DNA of 64,000 nt from Miscanthus floridulus (taxonomy: Eukaryota; Streptophyta; Magnoliopsida; Poales; Poaceae), in NCBI RefSeq assembly GCF_019320115.1, contig NC_089591.1, forward strand, positions 23,848,502 to 23,912,501, written 5' to 3'. Numbering within the stretch: the stretch's first letter is position 1; each line of letters starts with the position of its first letter. The translations under genes were made by a program, and so were the position numbers. Shown one piece after another: positions 22,300 through 33,315 of the stretch. Under the pieces are notes generated by a model that saw only the letters and a program-made list of their open reading frames with translations, searched no databases and was not told where the DNA came from.

Positions 22300-23899
22300 T
22301 GAAAGCATCTAGGCCCCTAGTTGGGTTTCGGTGATTAATGACAATACAAGATTACTATGACTAACGTGTGTTTTGTAGAGGCAATTAAGTTAGGTCATGG
22401 TAATGGAGATCGATTGGGCAATCAAAGTTGTCATGCCCCTACGATGGAAATCATTTCGGTTTTCAAAGGATGGACGACAAGGTTAAGGATGACTAGTTCT
22501 AAGTGTCGATTGGAGTTGGAGTGACACTTAGAGTAGTTTAGGACTTTGTTTTTCCTTTGGCCGTACTATTAAGGGGGGTATGGATGGGTAGCTTGACCTA
22601 GTTGAGTCTAGTGAGTTAGGTGTGGTGCACACTTGTTAAAACTAGCTCTAGGTAGCTCCTATGAATGCCTAAGATCCTTTGGAGCAAACTTCATTCACAT
22701 ATGATCGAAAGTTGGAAGTGAATGGAGGATCAAATGCTGACCGGACGCTGGCCCCCGGTACGACCAGACGCTGGCCATAGGGTCTGGTCAGTTCATTTGA
22801 TCAGCTGTCTGCGTTCGGTGCGACCGGACGCTGAAGGGGTCATGTGACCGGACGCTGAAAGGTAGCGTCCAGTCGACTCCAGTAAGGTTCCAGAGAAGGG
22901 AATCTGTGACCGAACATGTCCAGGTCAGTTCTGACCTGGACCCTGAGGGTTCAGCATCCGGTCGAGTCCAGTAAGGGTCCAGTAAGAGTTTCATGCGATC
23001 GGACATGTCCGGTCAGTGCTGACCGGACCCTGCCAGCATTCGATCAACTCTTTTTTTCTGGTTCACTGGGTTAAACTGACCGGAGCGTCCGGTCAACACG
23101 ACCGGAGCGTCCGGTCACCCCGCTAGAAGCTCATAACGGTTTGTTTTTTAGGCTGCCTTATAAATAGAAGCTCCACTCATGTGTGGAGTGACTTATGCTC
23201 ATTCCAACAGCTGAGAAACACAGTTTGTGAGTGCCAAGAAGAGCAAGGTCCTAGTGAGGTGATTGAGATTTGAGAATCCAAGAGAGTAGCCTCATTAGTG
23301 AATCAAGAGTAGTCAAGTGTGCATCCATCATCTCATTAGGCTTCGTGAGGTCAAGTGAGAGTTCATGCTTGTTACTCTTGGTGATCGCCATCACCTAGAT
23401 GGCTTGGTCAGTGATTGGGAGTTTGGTGATCACCCTGGCGGAGCTTGTGGGTGACCCAACTCAAGTTGTGAGCCGCTTTGGGTGATTCGCCGCGACGGAG
23501 TGTCGAAGAGTCAACCCGTAGAGAGCACTTGATCCTTGCATGGATCAAGGGGGAGCTACACCCTTGCAGCGGGTGCTCCAACAAGGACTAGTGGGGAGTG
23601 GCGACTCTCCGATACCTCGGCAAAACATCAGCCGCAGTTCCTCTCTCTCTCTCTTTACTTTGAGCATTTACTTTGAGTATTTACTTTGAGCAATTCAATA
23701 CTTATCTTTACATTCTTAGAATTGCTTTGCTAGAGTAAGTTTGGAACATAGGTTGTAAGTCCTTTGTGCATTAGTTTGATAGAAACACTTTTCTAGGCAC
23801 AAGGGATTAATTGGGCTATCCATAGAATTTGATTATTGCAAGAAAATTTAGAATTAGCCCAATTCACCCCCCCCCCTCTTGGGCATCTTGATCCTTTCA
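22300..23899 (+). repeat. 3' LTR of the Sirevirus
   Basis: This 1,600-bp LTR is collinear with 10,682-12,277. It starts TGAAAGCATCTAGG, has a TATA box at about 23,158-23,166 and ends ATCCTTTCA. It is followed by CAGAC at 23,900-23,904. Confidence 0.95.
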
Positions 23900-23904
23900 C
23901 AGAC
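23900..23904. repeat. Target site duplication CAGAC, right copy
   Basis: This is identical to 10,677-10,681. Confidence 0.95.
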
Positions 23905-23968
23905 ATCCAAAATAAAACTAGCATTACAAGGTCAAGAACTATAGCACCTTGATTAGATAAGGTGATGG

Positions 23969-24440
23969 TGTCGATGAAATATGGTCGGCAGTCTACCGAG
24001 GGGTATGCCCATGATAGTAGATGAATCAGTGGAGGTACACGTAATAGGAACTAGATGGTGACACAAGCACAGAGACGGCGATTTAGATAGGTTCAGGCCG
24101 TCTGATCGACGTAATACCAACATCCTGTGTCTTTGGTGTATGGTATTGAATATGAGATCCATTCAAGGGGGTCCCTGCCTGCCTTATATAGTTTACGAGG
24201 TAGGGTTATAAGTCGGTTTAGACCTAGATCTATTTGGCTATATGGTAAATATTTACAAGGAATATGATATCTATCATATCCGAACAGACCTTCCTTCATC
24301 GCCAAGATGTCTTCCGGTTGCCTTGCGGTGCACGCCGACCAGAGCTGAGCACCGTAGGCATTGATCTTATGGGCTGGACCTCCCCTGGTGGTGCTGGCTC
24401 ATGTCCATTGCTATGGATACCTAGGGTTATACCCTCCACA
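23969..24440 (+). repeat. Solo LTR of a gypsy-like element, copy 1
   Basis: This 472-bp LTR starts TGTCGATGAAATATGGTCGG and ends ATACCCTCCACA. It has the typical grass gypsy LTR text (TAGGTTCAGGCCG ... GACGTAATACC). The flanks GATGG and TATGG agree at four of five bases, consistent with a decayed target duplication around a solo LTR. A relative lies at 38,304-40,066. Confidence 0.7.
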
Positions 24441-25488
24441 TATGGTCTCCATAATTAAACCACCAAGATCTTCTTGCAACCCAGATATCTCTAAATTGGT
24501 CAGCTCCACTAAAGATGACACTACTATCTACAACATAAGAAAGAGGTGAAACATAGTTAAGACAAGCTTTGCTACAAAGTCTAAGTCGGTCACTAGGTTG
24601 TCAATTAATTGAAGGGCTTTAGGGGCCAACCTCTAAGCCGGAGGAGAGATCATGGATGAGGCTGCATGCACATCAGATTCATCCCACTCATGAATTCACT
24701 CCATAATGAAATCGCCAAGAGCTTGCAACCCTAGATATCTCAAAAATGGTCAGCCAAAAACAGTGAGAGTGCATTCCTATAAGATGATGTCAAAATGGAC
24801 ATATATAATGGTTCGTGCATTCACAATGTCCCCATGGAAATTAGCTGGGCTGAACCACTCAACATGTAATGCATACTACAAAATGAGGCATTTGCAACAA
24901 ACTTACATGGCATGGCTACAACTATGGAGGATAAATGACTTGTTAAACAGCAAACCCTTTGTCAATTCATCAAAAACAGCAATCACTGGCCAGGTTTAAG
25001 AACCCTATCTCAACTTGCATTTAAGTACGTTGAACCTACAAAACAATTAAATGTGTAGTTAGACACATTCACCTTGGTATTCACATAAATGCATTTGTAT
25101 ATACTAAGAAACTGAAATGGTTGATCCACCACCTGATATGCCTACCAAGGGTGAACATTTTGTAAAATTGATACAATTTCTACTCGATCCATGACACTAA
25201 TTGCCACCACGGGTTGTCTGACATTGTGTTCACTAACCATGGGTGCCTACACAATACTCAAGCTATAAGATTGTTCCTAGAAATAGCTGCTATGGATATG
25301 CACAGGGATTACCATCCTTGTCGTTTGACTCTCGGCTGACTGTGATGATTCCAGCAAAACCATCAATCGCTGCTACTTCATTCGTAGTGTACATCATCCC
25401 CTAATTCGGTAGAAAAAGTCCTAACAAAAACCAATGTACACAGGGTCAACATATTCCATGTATGAACTCTCTCTATCGACGAACAAGC
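24441..25488. other. Unresolved spacer with a short direct repeat
   Basis: No gene is supported. A 40-bp segment occurs twice about 250 bp apart (near 24,466-24,506 and 24,711-24,760), sharing CTTGCAACCC(T)AGATATCTC and ATGGTCAGC. This suggests repeat-derived DNA. Confidence 0.4.
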
Positions 25489-25688
25489 TAAGACCTTGAT
25501 TGATTGGCTTCCAAAATTTACCAAACCAAAGATTTGGTAAGCCATGATTTTGGCTATTATTTGGTTGGCTACCAAAACTTGCCAACCTCTCACATTTGGC
25601 TTGCCAAATCCATGGCAACTTTTTTACCTAACTTTGGCTTGCCAAATCTTTGGCATGGAAAATTTTGGTCACAAACCAATCAGGCCCT
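25489..25688. mobile_element. MITE with GGCCTTGATTGG-type ends
   Basis: This 200-bp element's left end is AAGACCTTGATTGATTGGCT followed by TCCAAAATTT. The complement of the right end is AAGGGCCTGATTGGTTTGTG followed by ACCAAAATTT. The interior repeats TTTGGCTTGCCAAATC palindromes. The pattern resembles an abundant grass MITE. The target duplication is not clear. Confidence 0.6.
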
Positions 25689-25900
25689 TGCACAGACCAT
25701 ATATACAGTTTTAAAATACACCACCTACGTGTACTGAAGTTTTTAACCCAAAATTAACAAAAATTCGAGAACATCCACAGCATTCAAAATGGATATTAAA
25801 ATAAAATCCATATTTCTAAAGCTAACTAATTTTGATTACCTCAGAGGTATCATGTAGGACGGTGGGCGGGTAGCCCAACGCGACCACCACGAGGTCACGT

Positions 25901-26290
25901 CGGTGGATGGGAGGACCCCCAGCTAGAGGCAACATCGACGCCCCATGTCCTCAAGTTCTAGATGCTCCTAGTCCACCTCTCATCATCGAGCTACCTGCTC
26001 CACCCCGCCCACTCTACGCCATCCCTCATGCTTGTAGCACCGTTCGCTAGAGGCCCTTCCACCGGTGGATGGGAAGACCCCCTGATAGAGAAGAGGTCGA
26101 CTCCCCGCACCCTCAGGTTCTAGATGCTCCTGTCCACCGCTCGCCGTCGAGCTGCCCATCCACCCCACCCGCTCTCCGCAATCCCTAGCGCACGTAGCAC
26201 AGTTCACCAGAGGCCCTTGTGCTGGCGGATGGGAGGACCCGTAGCGAGAGCTGAGGTCAATGCCCTGCGGCCTCAAGGGCAGCTCGACGG
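25901..26290. repeat. Tandem duplication, ~160-bp unit, 2.4 copies
   Basis: Units start near 25,901, 26,063 and 26,223, each with GG(T/C)GGATGGGA(G/A)GACCC, then CTCAAGTTCTAGATGCTCC-type text and a conserved AGAGGCCCTT end. The minus-strand 130-codon frame at 26,375-25,983 crosses two units and therefore has an internal repeat. I recognise no protein family in it. The DNA is GC-rich compared with both flanks. Confidence 0.65.
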
Positions 26291-26330
26291 AGAATGGGGA
26301 TGGGAGCATCTCGAAACCTAAGGAGAGCAT

Positions 26331-27117
26331 TTCGCCTGAGGGGAGGGCGGAGAAAGGAAATTTTGGGGGAGGCATTTCCCCCTCCCTGCCCTAGCGCTAT
26401 TTTATACCTGCTGAATATCACTGCCAGTGCGCCAGAGGAGCTAGTGTAGATACTTTATCATCACCTCCATTTCAAGGCTACTCAGCGGCGTTGCTTCATT
26501 TCTATGGCCACCGAACATGGACATATAATTGCATCAAGAACCATATGATACTGGCAAAGATGGTAGACATGGAAGAGCATACACCGTGGCATAGACTGCG
26601 GTGTCAGGTATGTTTTGACTTTGGGCCATGAGCAAAGAGAAAAATGTCCCTCCAGTTTGCAACGGTACAATACAATGGTAAAATTAGCTGTTGGCCATTA
26701 TTCTATAACAGCCGCAACTTTCTTCCCCCTTTGTGCTAGGGTTTGTTGCCCCTGACACCATCCACTGCTCTCATCCCCTAGCTCATCTCCTCATCGTTCC
26801 CCTGCTTCTCGCCGTATCATAGGTGGTGTGCGGTGGAAGATGAGTGAGGTCGATTAAATAATCAAGTGAACATTGAAGGAAACCATTGCACCTCAGGGAC
26901 TACAACCGTCGCCTCCTCTGGCTAGTGTCGCCTGTGAAACCCAAGCAGCGTCGATTTGGGCTCCACCATCGAGATCAAGCTAAACATACCACACACATAG
27001 TGTACAGTGTGCTTACAAGCCATATTATATCATCAAGGTCAAGCTCCTATTAGTGGTAGCACCTCACCAAGGATGGAGAAGGAGCACCTCATAAAACTTG
27101 CACCTACATCTCAGTGA
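26331..27117. other. Unresolved spacer
   Basis: Nothing identifiable is present. The interval separates the 160-bp tandem duplication from the GGTTC target site of the next retroelement. Confidence 0.4.
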
Positions 27118-27122
27118 GGTTC
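27118..27122. repeat. Target site duplication GGTTC, left copy
   Basis: This matches 31,136-31,140 exactly and bounds the next element. Confidence 0.92.
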
Positions 27123-28001
27123 TGATGAGGACATGACACCCATGCATATGACCATGTTTTGTGCATGGTATGGCGGGGTAGGAGGCCAGTAAGGGTGTCC
27201 AATTCAAGAAGGAGGCCCGAGGCTAATTCGGTTCGAGTCCCCTGAGGTGGAGGCCCAAAATAACTCAAGTTCGAGTCTGCCTCGGCCTCCAGGACCAGTC
27301 TGCCTTAAACTGGTCACCTAGGACGGATTCGGACTCCGTTTTCGATAATCCACATATGGTTGGAAAGCTAATTTGATAAGGAAGCCAATCCAAGTGGTTT
27401 CACATCAAAAGACCTTCGGAATCATCAGGAATCAGTCGAAACAAGTTAACATCCAGAATCTGCCAGGGATGCTGCGACACCGTCTTTTGGTCCGTTGGAC
27501 CGTGTATCGTGTTTGGACCCATTAGGGGGTGCGTCTAGGGGGGTGACGCCCAAGACTTTATAAATATCAGCCATCGCTCACCTTAGGGTTTGGGTTTTGT
27601 TTAGTTCTTGATTTCCTCATGAAACAGACATCGTTTTGCTGCAACTGTTGCCGCCAAGGCTGCTTGCTATGAACCAGAGCCCCAGTTCTTGATCTTATTC
27701 GCCTGTGGCGATTAGTCCTTTTGAATAAAGACTTGAACTCCTTCTCGTTATCATAAGCCTCACATTTATTTGCAATTTTAGATTACGTTCATCCTGATCT
27801 TGCTTGTGTTATCGATTCGCTTGCAGGAAAGCCTTCTCGGCGAGGTCAATCGCGTTCGCGTGGTTGATAACCAACGGAGCAGTGGTGTAACGGTCGTGGG
27901 GGTCCGAATCAGTCTTGGTTCGAAGTCTAGATTGTGAGCGTTGAGTCTCCACCAATCGACGCTATCATACCTTTTAGAAGATCGGGCCTTAGTCTATATC
28001 A
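27123..28001 (+). repeat. 5' LTR of the non-autonomous element
   Basis: It starts TGATGAGGACATGACACCC and ends AGTCTATATCA. A TATA box (TTTATAAATA) lies at about 27,557-27,566 and an AATAAAG motif at about 27,724. The second copy is at 30,247-31,135. Confidence 0.92.
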
Positions 28002-28003
28002 AG

Positions 28004-28015
28004 TGGTATCAGAGC
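28004..28015 (+). other. Primer binding site (initiator Met tRNA type)
   Basis: TGGTATCAGAGC lies 2 bp after the 5' LTR. It is identical to the Sirevirus primer site although the two elements are otherwise unrelated. Confidence 0.92.
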
Positions 28016-28949
28016 ACCTTGTTGCCCGTTAGGTATAACTTTGTTTTTCCCTTTAGATTGCTACTGTTTTTGTTTTACCTATAGTCCACAAAAAGCCAAA
28101 AAATATACACTATCACATATCTCTAGTCCTATAGCCCTGTTGTTCCTTTGCAATTTTTTTAATTTTAGTTTGCTTTATTGAACTATCGTCCCTCGCCGCG
28201 TCTTAGTGTTCATTGTGTTCTAATCTTGTTCTTGGTCTAGTGTCAAGTCTTGTTTCCTAGTGTGGCTTGCATCAGATTGATCTCTAGTTTTTCTTTAGAT
28301 CTGAAATAGTCACAGAGTGGGTTGCGTGATTGAGTTTGTTTTGTCTAGCAATTCCTTCTACGGCTTCCTCGGTTAAGTATTTTTCTTCCACGGTGGAAAT
28401 ATCTAAAGTCTAATCTCTTATGTGCGGCACTTTTGTGAGATAAAAAAAACATAAAACAAAGAAAAAGGCAAAGAGGTGCAAAAACCAAAAGAAGGAAAAA
28501 AAGCCGCACCTAAAAAGGAAAGAAAAAAGAAAGTGAAAAAAAAAGTTCAGAAGTGCTCGCATCCTTTTGAGTCCTTGTGCTGAGTTGTACTGTATTGCTT
28601 GCTTAAACTAGGTTCAGGACCAGTTTGGGCCAGCGATATAGACTAGCTTGGGACTACTTTTCAATCTTGCAATTTCTAAATTAAATTATTGCTATTCCTT
28701 GCTACTATATTGTGCCTGTCCAAGCTCCACTTTCTTCTAACCAAGTACAGGTTCACCTTACAACTGTTACACTCAAGCTACAACGGTATCATAGTCACTG
28801 ACCTGATTACACCGCCTATTGCTTTGGTAAGAACATTTGTAAGACCGTGGTAAGACGCTTGAGAGTTGAGTGCCTTGTTTTTCCTTGTCCACAACCTAAG
28901 TAGTTGGTAGGGATAATACTTTTGTGTTGTCTTTTGCTGTCTTCTAACA
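28016..28949 (+). other. Leader of the non-autonomous element
   Basis: This is a 930-bp untranslated leader between primer site and ORF. It includes an A-rich stretch at 28,440-28,545 with AAAAGAAAGAAAAAAGAAAG-like text. No coding sequence is seen. Confidence 0.6.
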
Positions 28950-30006
28950 ATGACAGGTTGTTCGTATCTACCGACTTATGATGGTATAGGTGCTGATGAG
29001 TACATGGAGTGGGAAATTGCCATCGATAACATATTTGCTACTCGCTTTATGTGTCCAAGGAGGAAGGTAAAAAATGCAGCTAGTGTTTTGCAATATTCTA
29101 CTTTATCTTGGTGGGAGTCTTTAGATCCTTCTGATAAACCTCAAACTTGGAATGATATGAAACATCTTATGAGAGAAACCTTTGTTAATCCACCTCTTGT
29201 TTTGACTTCATATGATGAGGTGCACCATTTAGAGGAAGAGTCTATTGTTATTCCTCCTGCTATGCCTAACCTTTTGCAGGACAATGTAGAAAAGAGCGAG
29301 GATGACGTGACTGAAAATGAGAAGCTCACAGGCTCATGTGAAAATTCAGAACCATCAACTATTACCCCTGCTTGAACATGAGAGCAAAGGTAATGCCCAT
29401 GATGCTAAACTCACAGAAAGTGAGAGTTCTCTTGATGTGCTGAATTTTTCCACCAACCATGCTATCATAGAGCAATTGTTAGTGGAACCATCTCTTGATT
29501 TATCTCCGTCCCATGATAATTTGCTTGAAGTTCCTTGTGATAAAGAGGAATTGGTTGATGATACTTCAGTTTTACATGTTTTGGAACCAACCACTTGTGC
29601 TGAAAATAAACATGTTATTCATATTGCTACTAAAACTGATGAGTTCAAACTGTTGTCTTCTTTACATACTTTGGGTTACATTGAATTTGATGTTTTATGT
29701 AACCTAGATTGTTTGGAGAAGAGCCTTTTTAAATATGCTAATTTGCCTTGGTTTTCTAAACACACATATCATGTTATTGACAAATATAACAACAAGGGAC
29801 AATATATGATACATCGAGTATACATTCGTAGTAATATGAATTCTCCTTTTGTTGTACAAGATTATGATCGTTTAGAGGGCAGCCATAATAATACAAACAT
29901 TTTCTCATGTTCCTCAAAGAAACAAGTTCACTTCCAAGAAGGGGAGCATTGTTGGTTGCTACCTATGTCTGCTAGACCATCTATTCAGTGCATTGTCTTT
30001 GGTTAG
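28950..30006 (+). pseudogene. Gag-like ORF with unrecognised C-terminal extension
   Basis: The first part (28,950-29,375) begins MTGCSYLPTYDGIGADEYME and has WEIAIDNIF, VKNAASVL and LSWWESLDPSDKPQTWNDMK. This is the pattern of the gypsy capsid-type gag domain (W-E-x-x-I, A-x-x-W-W, T-W-x-D-x-K). It stops short of the usual zinc knuckle. A one-base frame change between about 29,340 and 29,375 leads into a second part (to 30,006) with PWFSKHTYHVIDKYNNKGQY and SKKQVHFQEGEHCW. That region matches no family I recognise. It is acidic in its first half and lies where autonomous elements would have protease. Without the frame change the protein would be about 350 residues. Confidence 0.7.
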
Positions 30007-30232
30007 TTCTAATCTTTTGCAGGATAGTGTTGATATACATCGTGTGCATTCGGATCATGGAGTCTACATGCTTGCTAAAATTTTTATGTGAGATGACATG
30101 CTAGAAACTTGGAAACATGGTCACATTCCTTCTCACAATTATTTCAGTTCCCTTTGTCTTCGCAACCCCGTTCTCCTTTATGTTGTGCAGGATCAGTTTC
30201 AAGCACAATCGACGCCGAGGACGGCTTTTCGT

Positions 30233-30246
30233 CAAGAAGGGAAGGA
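30233..30246 (+). other. Polypurine tract of the non-autonomous element
   Basis: AAGAAGGGAAGGA directly precedes the 3' LTR. Confidence 0.85.
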
Positions 30247-31135
30247 TGATGAGGACATGACACCCATGCATATGACCATGTTTTGTGCATGGTATGGAGG
30301 GGTAGGAGGCCAGCAAGGATGTCCAAGTCAAGAAGGAGGCCCTGAGGCTAATTCGGTTCGAGTCCCCAAGGTGGAGGCCCAAAACAACTCAAGTTCGAGT
30401 CTGCCTCGGCCTCCTAGGACCAGTCTGCCTTAAACTGGTCATCCTAGGATACATCCGGACTCTGTTTTCGACGAATCCATATGTGGTTGGAAAGCTAATT
30501 TGATAAGGAAGCCAATCTAAGTGGTTTCACATCAAAAGACTTTCGGAATCAACGGGAATCGTCGAAACAAGTCAGCGTCCTAGAATCTGCCAGGGTGCTA
30601 CGACACCGTCTTTTGGTCCGTTGGACCGTGTATCGTGTTTGGGCCCATTAGAGGGTGCGTCCAGGGGGTGATGCCCAAGACTTTATAAATAGCAGCCGTC
30701 GCTCTTCTTAGGGTTTGGGTTTTGTTTAGTTCTTGATTTCCTCATGAAACAGACGTCGTTTTGCTACAACTATTGCCACCAAGGTTGCTTGCTGTGAACC
30801 AGGGCCCCAGTTCTTAATCTTGTTCGCCTATGGTGATTAGTCCTTTTGAATAAAGACTTGAACTCCTTCTCGTTATCATAAGCCTCATATTTGTTTGCAA
30901 TTTCAGATTGCGTTCATCCTGATCTTGCTTGTGTTCTCGATTCGCTTGTAGGAAAGCCTTCTCGGCGAGGTCAATCGCGTTCGCATGGTTGATAACCAAC
31001 GGAGCAGTGGTATAACGGTTGTGGGGGTCTAAATTAGTCTTGGTTCGAAGCCTAGATCATAAACATCGAGTCTCCACCAATCGACGCTATCATACCTTTC
31101 GGAAGATCGGGCCTAGTCTACATCAGGTTCTTTAT
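30247..31135 (+). repeat. 3' LTR of the non-autonomous element
   Basis: This 889-bp LTR is collinear with 27,123-28,001. It starts TGATGAGGACATGACACCC and ends AGTCTACATCA, followed by GGTTC at 31,136-31,140. Confidence 0.92.
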
Positions 31136-31744
31136 ATTCCATAATCTTGCTACCTCTAGGGGTCGAGGAATGTAGATCTACATCTTGATGCTTTAGGGAA
31201 GCAAGGTTATGGAATCTAAAGCACCCAATCTTGAAGGCCTTCTCCAAACACTAGCATCCCGAGGTGCTTTATCTTCATCTTGCACCTCTCATGGCCAGGA
31301 GGCATGAGAGGTGCAAGGATGAAGACAAAGCACTTCTTGGCAATGAGGAAAGATATAGTAGCTCATGAGTGTGTGAATTCAAGAGTAGTGTGGATTAAGC
31401 CCAAGAGGTGCATCTAGACCCTGGTTAAATAGGCCAACCTTGAAGACAGAGAAGTACAAGTAATGGTGATGCAAATGTGTTGTGGGTAGTTGGGAAATAA
31501 CTCACGCTGACTTTACCACCGATAGACCAAACAGTCATGGAGGACCAGTGGCCATAACATGTGTCCTAGTCGGCTCGGCTTTTCATACGACTAAGAAAAT
31601 ACCACTATTGCATCTTTTGTTAACCCATCGGTGGTAGAAGTTTCAACTGCTGGTTTACTTCCTTAGAAGGCCTCACTATCAGTCCAACCAGCGATGGAAG
31701 TATAACATAGTCACTTCCATCACTACGACAGTGAAAGTGGCGAC
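31136..31744. other. Spacer with a 30-bp inverted repeat and CACTA-like subterminal text
   Basis: At about 31,262-31,333 the arm GGTGCTTTATCTTCATCTTG with CACCTCTCAT is mirrored by ATGAGAGGTGCAAGGATGAA with GACAAAGCAC across an 11-bp loop. From about 31,500 repeated motifs such as ATCGGTGGTAGAAG and CCAGCGATGGAAG look like subterminal repeats of a CACTA element. No terminus or transposase is present. Confidence 0.45.
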
Positions 31745-32255
31745 AACAATATATCAATCTGTGGTAGTAATGCTTCTACTGGTGGCTCATCATTTCCTAC
31801 AACATTAACAAGATCTTTGTCGACAGAATATCATCGGCAGTCCTCTGAGGGGTATCCCACAAAGGTAGATTGATCGGCAGAGATGTGTGTAATCGAGAAC
31901 AATAAGGCAACAGAGACACATGAGTTAGATAGGTTCAGGCCATCAGTATGACGTAATACCCTACTCCTTTGGTCTGTTGGATCATATTGGCTCTCGTATG
32001 ATATTGAGTGTAATCAGATGCCTTAGGCTAAGCCTAGGATCTATATGGGAATAGATGCCCACTAGGGGACCCTTACCTCTTCTTATATACTCTAGAGGGG
32101 TAGGGTTATAAGGAAAGTATCTTATTTGGTACTATACAATATCTTGCGGTGCACGTCGACCAGTGTTGTGCACGCCTTGATCTTGTGGGCTGGGCCACCT
32201 CTAATGGTGCAACCCATGTCTTGTCTTATGGATACCGGGGGTCATATCCCCCATA
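31745..32255 (+). repeat. Duplicated block copy 1: 73-bp flank plus 438-bp gypsy-like LTR
   Basis: The LTR part (31,818-32,255) starts TGTCGACAGAATATC and ends GTCATATCCCCCATA. It contains GGTTCAGGCC, GACGTAATACCCTACTCC and a TTATATA box near 32,083. The block recurs at 33,605-34,115 at exactly 1,860 bp distance with no net length change. Confidence 0.75.
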
Positions 32256-32319
32256 GCTAGTCTCGAGCACCCTGTATCCTTTGAGCAACACTATCTTGAA
32301 CAAGTCCAAGAACTTTGAC

Positions 32320-32510
32320 GTGAAGCCGATCAATTTGACTGGTGATCTGAGCAGTGGAAGTCAAAACCAACCAGTTTAACTGGTGACCTAGGTGGTGAAG
32401 GTCGAAGCCGATTAGTTTAACTGGTGACCTGGGTGGTGAAGGTCGAAGCTGACTAGTTTAACTAGTGACCTGGGCGGTGAATGTCAATGCTGACCAGTTT
32501 AACTGGTTAG
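32320..32510. repeat. Minisatellite, 41-bp unit, ~4.5 copies
   Basis: The unit contains TTTAACTGGTGACCTGGGTG followed by GTGAAGGTCGAAGC and GA(T/C)TAG. Copies diverge by several bases, for example AATTTGACTGGTGATCTGAG in the first. Confidence 0.75.
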
Positions 32511-32869
32511 GAGACCTCGGACTTAGCCAAGTAAGGCTTGCTAGAAGGATGTAAGGGGCTCAAGATAAAATTTGAAAATTCTTCCACTTAAGAGAAGTGT
32601 AGCCACTTAGACTCCATCAATAAGGAGGGTAAATCAAGAAATAAGCACTACATTCACCGCCAGGTGAAGTGTAGCCACTTAGTCCCCGAGCCTGCTGGAA
32701 GATGAAGAATGAATCTTATAGCAGGGTCAAAGAAAAGAAGTCTAAAAGCTTGCCGACACATCTAATATGCACATATCAGGACCCTAGATGTGCTGCCTAA
32801 AATTAGCACCCTGATCCGAACAGCATGGAGCAGTTTGATAGCACACCGATGAGACATAGCAAGATTCGA

Positions 32870-33315
32870 CCACCAAGGGAGTCCTCAGATTAGCTGGCAA
32901 TGTTCGAGCACCAAGGAGTCCCCGGCGTAGCTGGCGATGTCTGAGCACCGAGGAGTCCCCAGCGTAGATGATGATGTCCGAGCACCGAGGAGTCCCCGAC
33001 GTAGCTGGCGATGTTCGAGCACCGAGGAGTCCCCGGTGTAGCTAGCGATGTCTGAGCTCCGAGGAGTTCCCACGCGTAGCTAGAGATGTCCGAGCACCGA
33101 GGAGTCCCTGGTGTAGCTAGCAATGTCCGAGCTCCAAGGAGCCCTCGGCGTAGCTGGCGATGTCCGAGCATCGAGGAGTCCCCGATGTAGCTGGTGATGT
33201 CCGAGCTCCAAGGAGTCACCACGTGTAGCTGGCGATGTTCGAGCATCGAGGAGTTCCCGCATGTAGCTGGCGATGTCTGAGCTCTGAGGAGTCCCCAGCA
33301 TAGCTGGTGATGAAG
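32870..33315. repeat. Minisatellite, ~37-bp unit, ~11 copies
   Basis: The unit contains GATGTCCGAGCACCGAGGAG followed by TCCCCGGCGTAGCTGGC. The variant positions (CACC/CTCC/CATC; GGCG/GATG/GGTG) alternate along the array, suggesting a higher-order arrangement. Confidence 0.85.

Larger units (their letters stand above)
10682..23899 (+). mobile_element. Complete Sirevirus-type Ty1/copia LTR retrotransposon, 13.2 kb
   Basis: Two 1.6-kb LTRs, a primer site complementary to initiator methionine tRNA, a copia-order pol (protease, integrase, reverse transcriptase, RNase H), a purine tract and a perfect 5-bp target duplication define the element. An unusually long gag and an extra ORF between pol and the 3' LTR place it in the Sirevirus lineage. 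All coding regions are broken by stops and frameshifts, so it cannot encode its own enzymes. By eye the LTRs differ by about ten substitutions and two 1-bp indels over the first 425 bp. Confidence 0.93.
27123..31135 (+). mobile_element. Complete non-autonomous LTR retrotransposon, 4.0 kb, gag-like ORF only
   Basis: LTRs of 879 and 889 bp flank a 2.2-kb interior with an initiator Met tRNA primer site, a purine tract and a single broken ORF. A perfect GGTTC duplication flanks the whole. No protease, reverse transcriptase, RNase H or integrase is present, so it must be mobilised in trans. The gag-like N terminus suggests a gypsy-type helper. Confidence 0.9.

Noticed and set aside
26124..26321. 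Plus-strand 65-codon Arg/Pro-rich frame
   Set aside because: Antisense to the repeat-derived frame and equally unsupported.
25983..26375. 130-codon minus-strand frame
   Set aside because: It is created by the 160-bp tandem repeat; no family match or conserved start.
32870..33315. Possible CRISPR-like array
   Set aside because: The units are contiguous and degenerate with no unique spacers, and the DNA is eukaryotic; it is a minisatellite.
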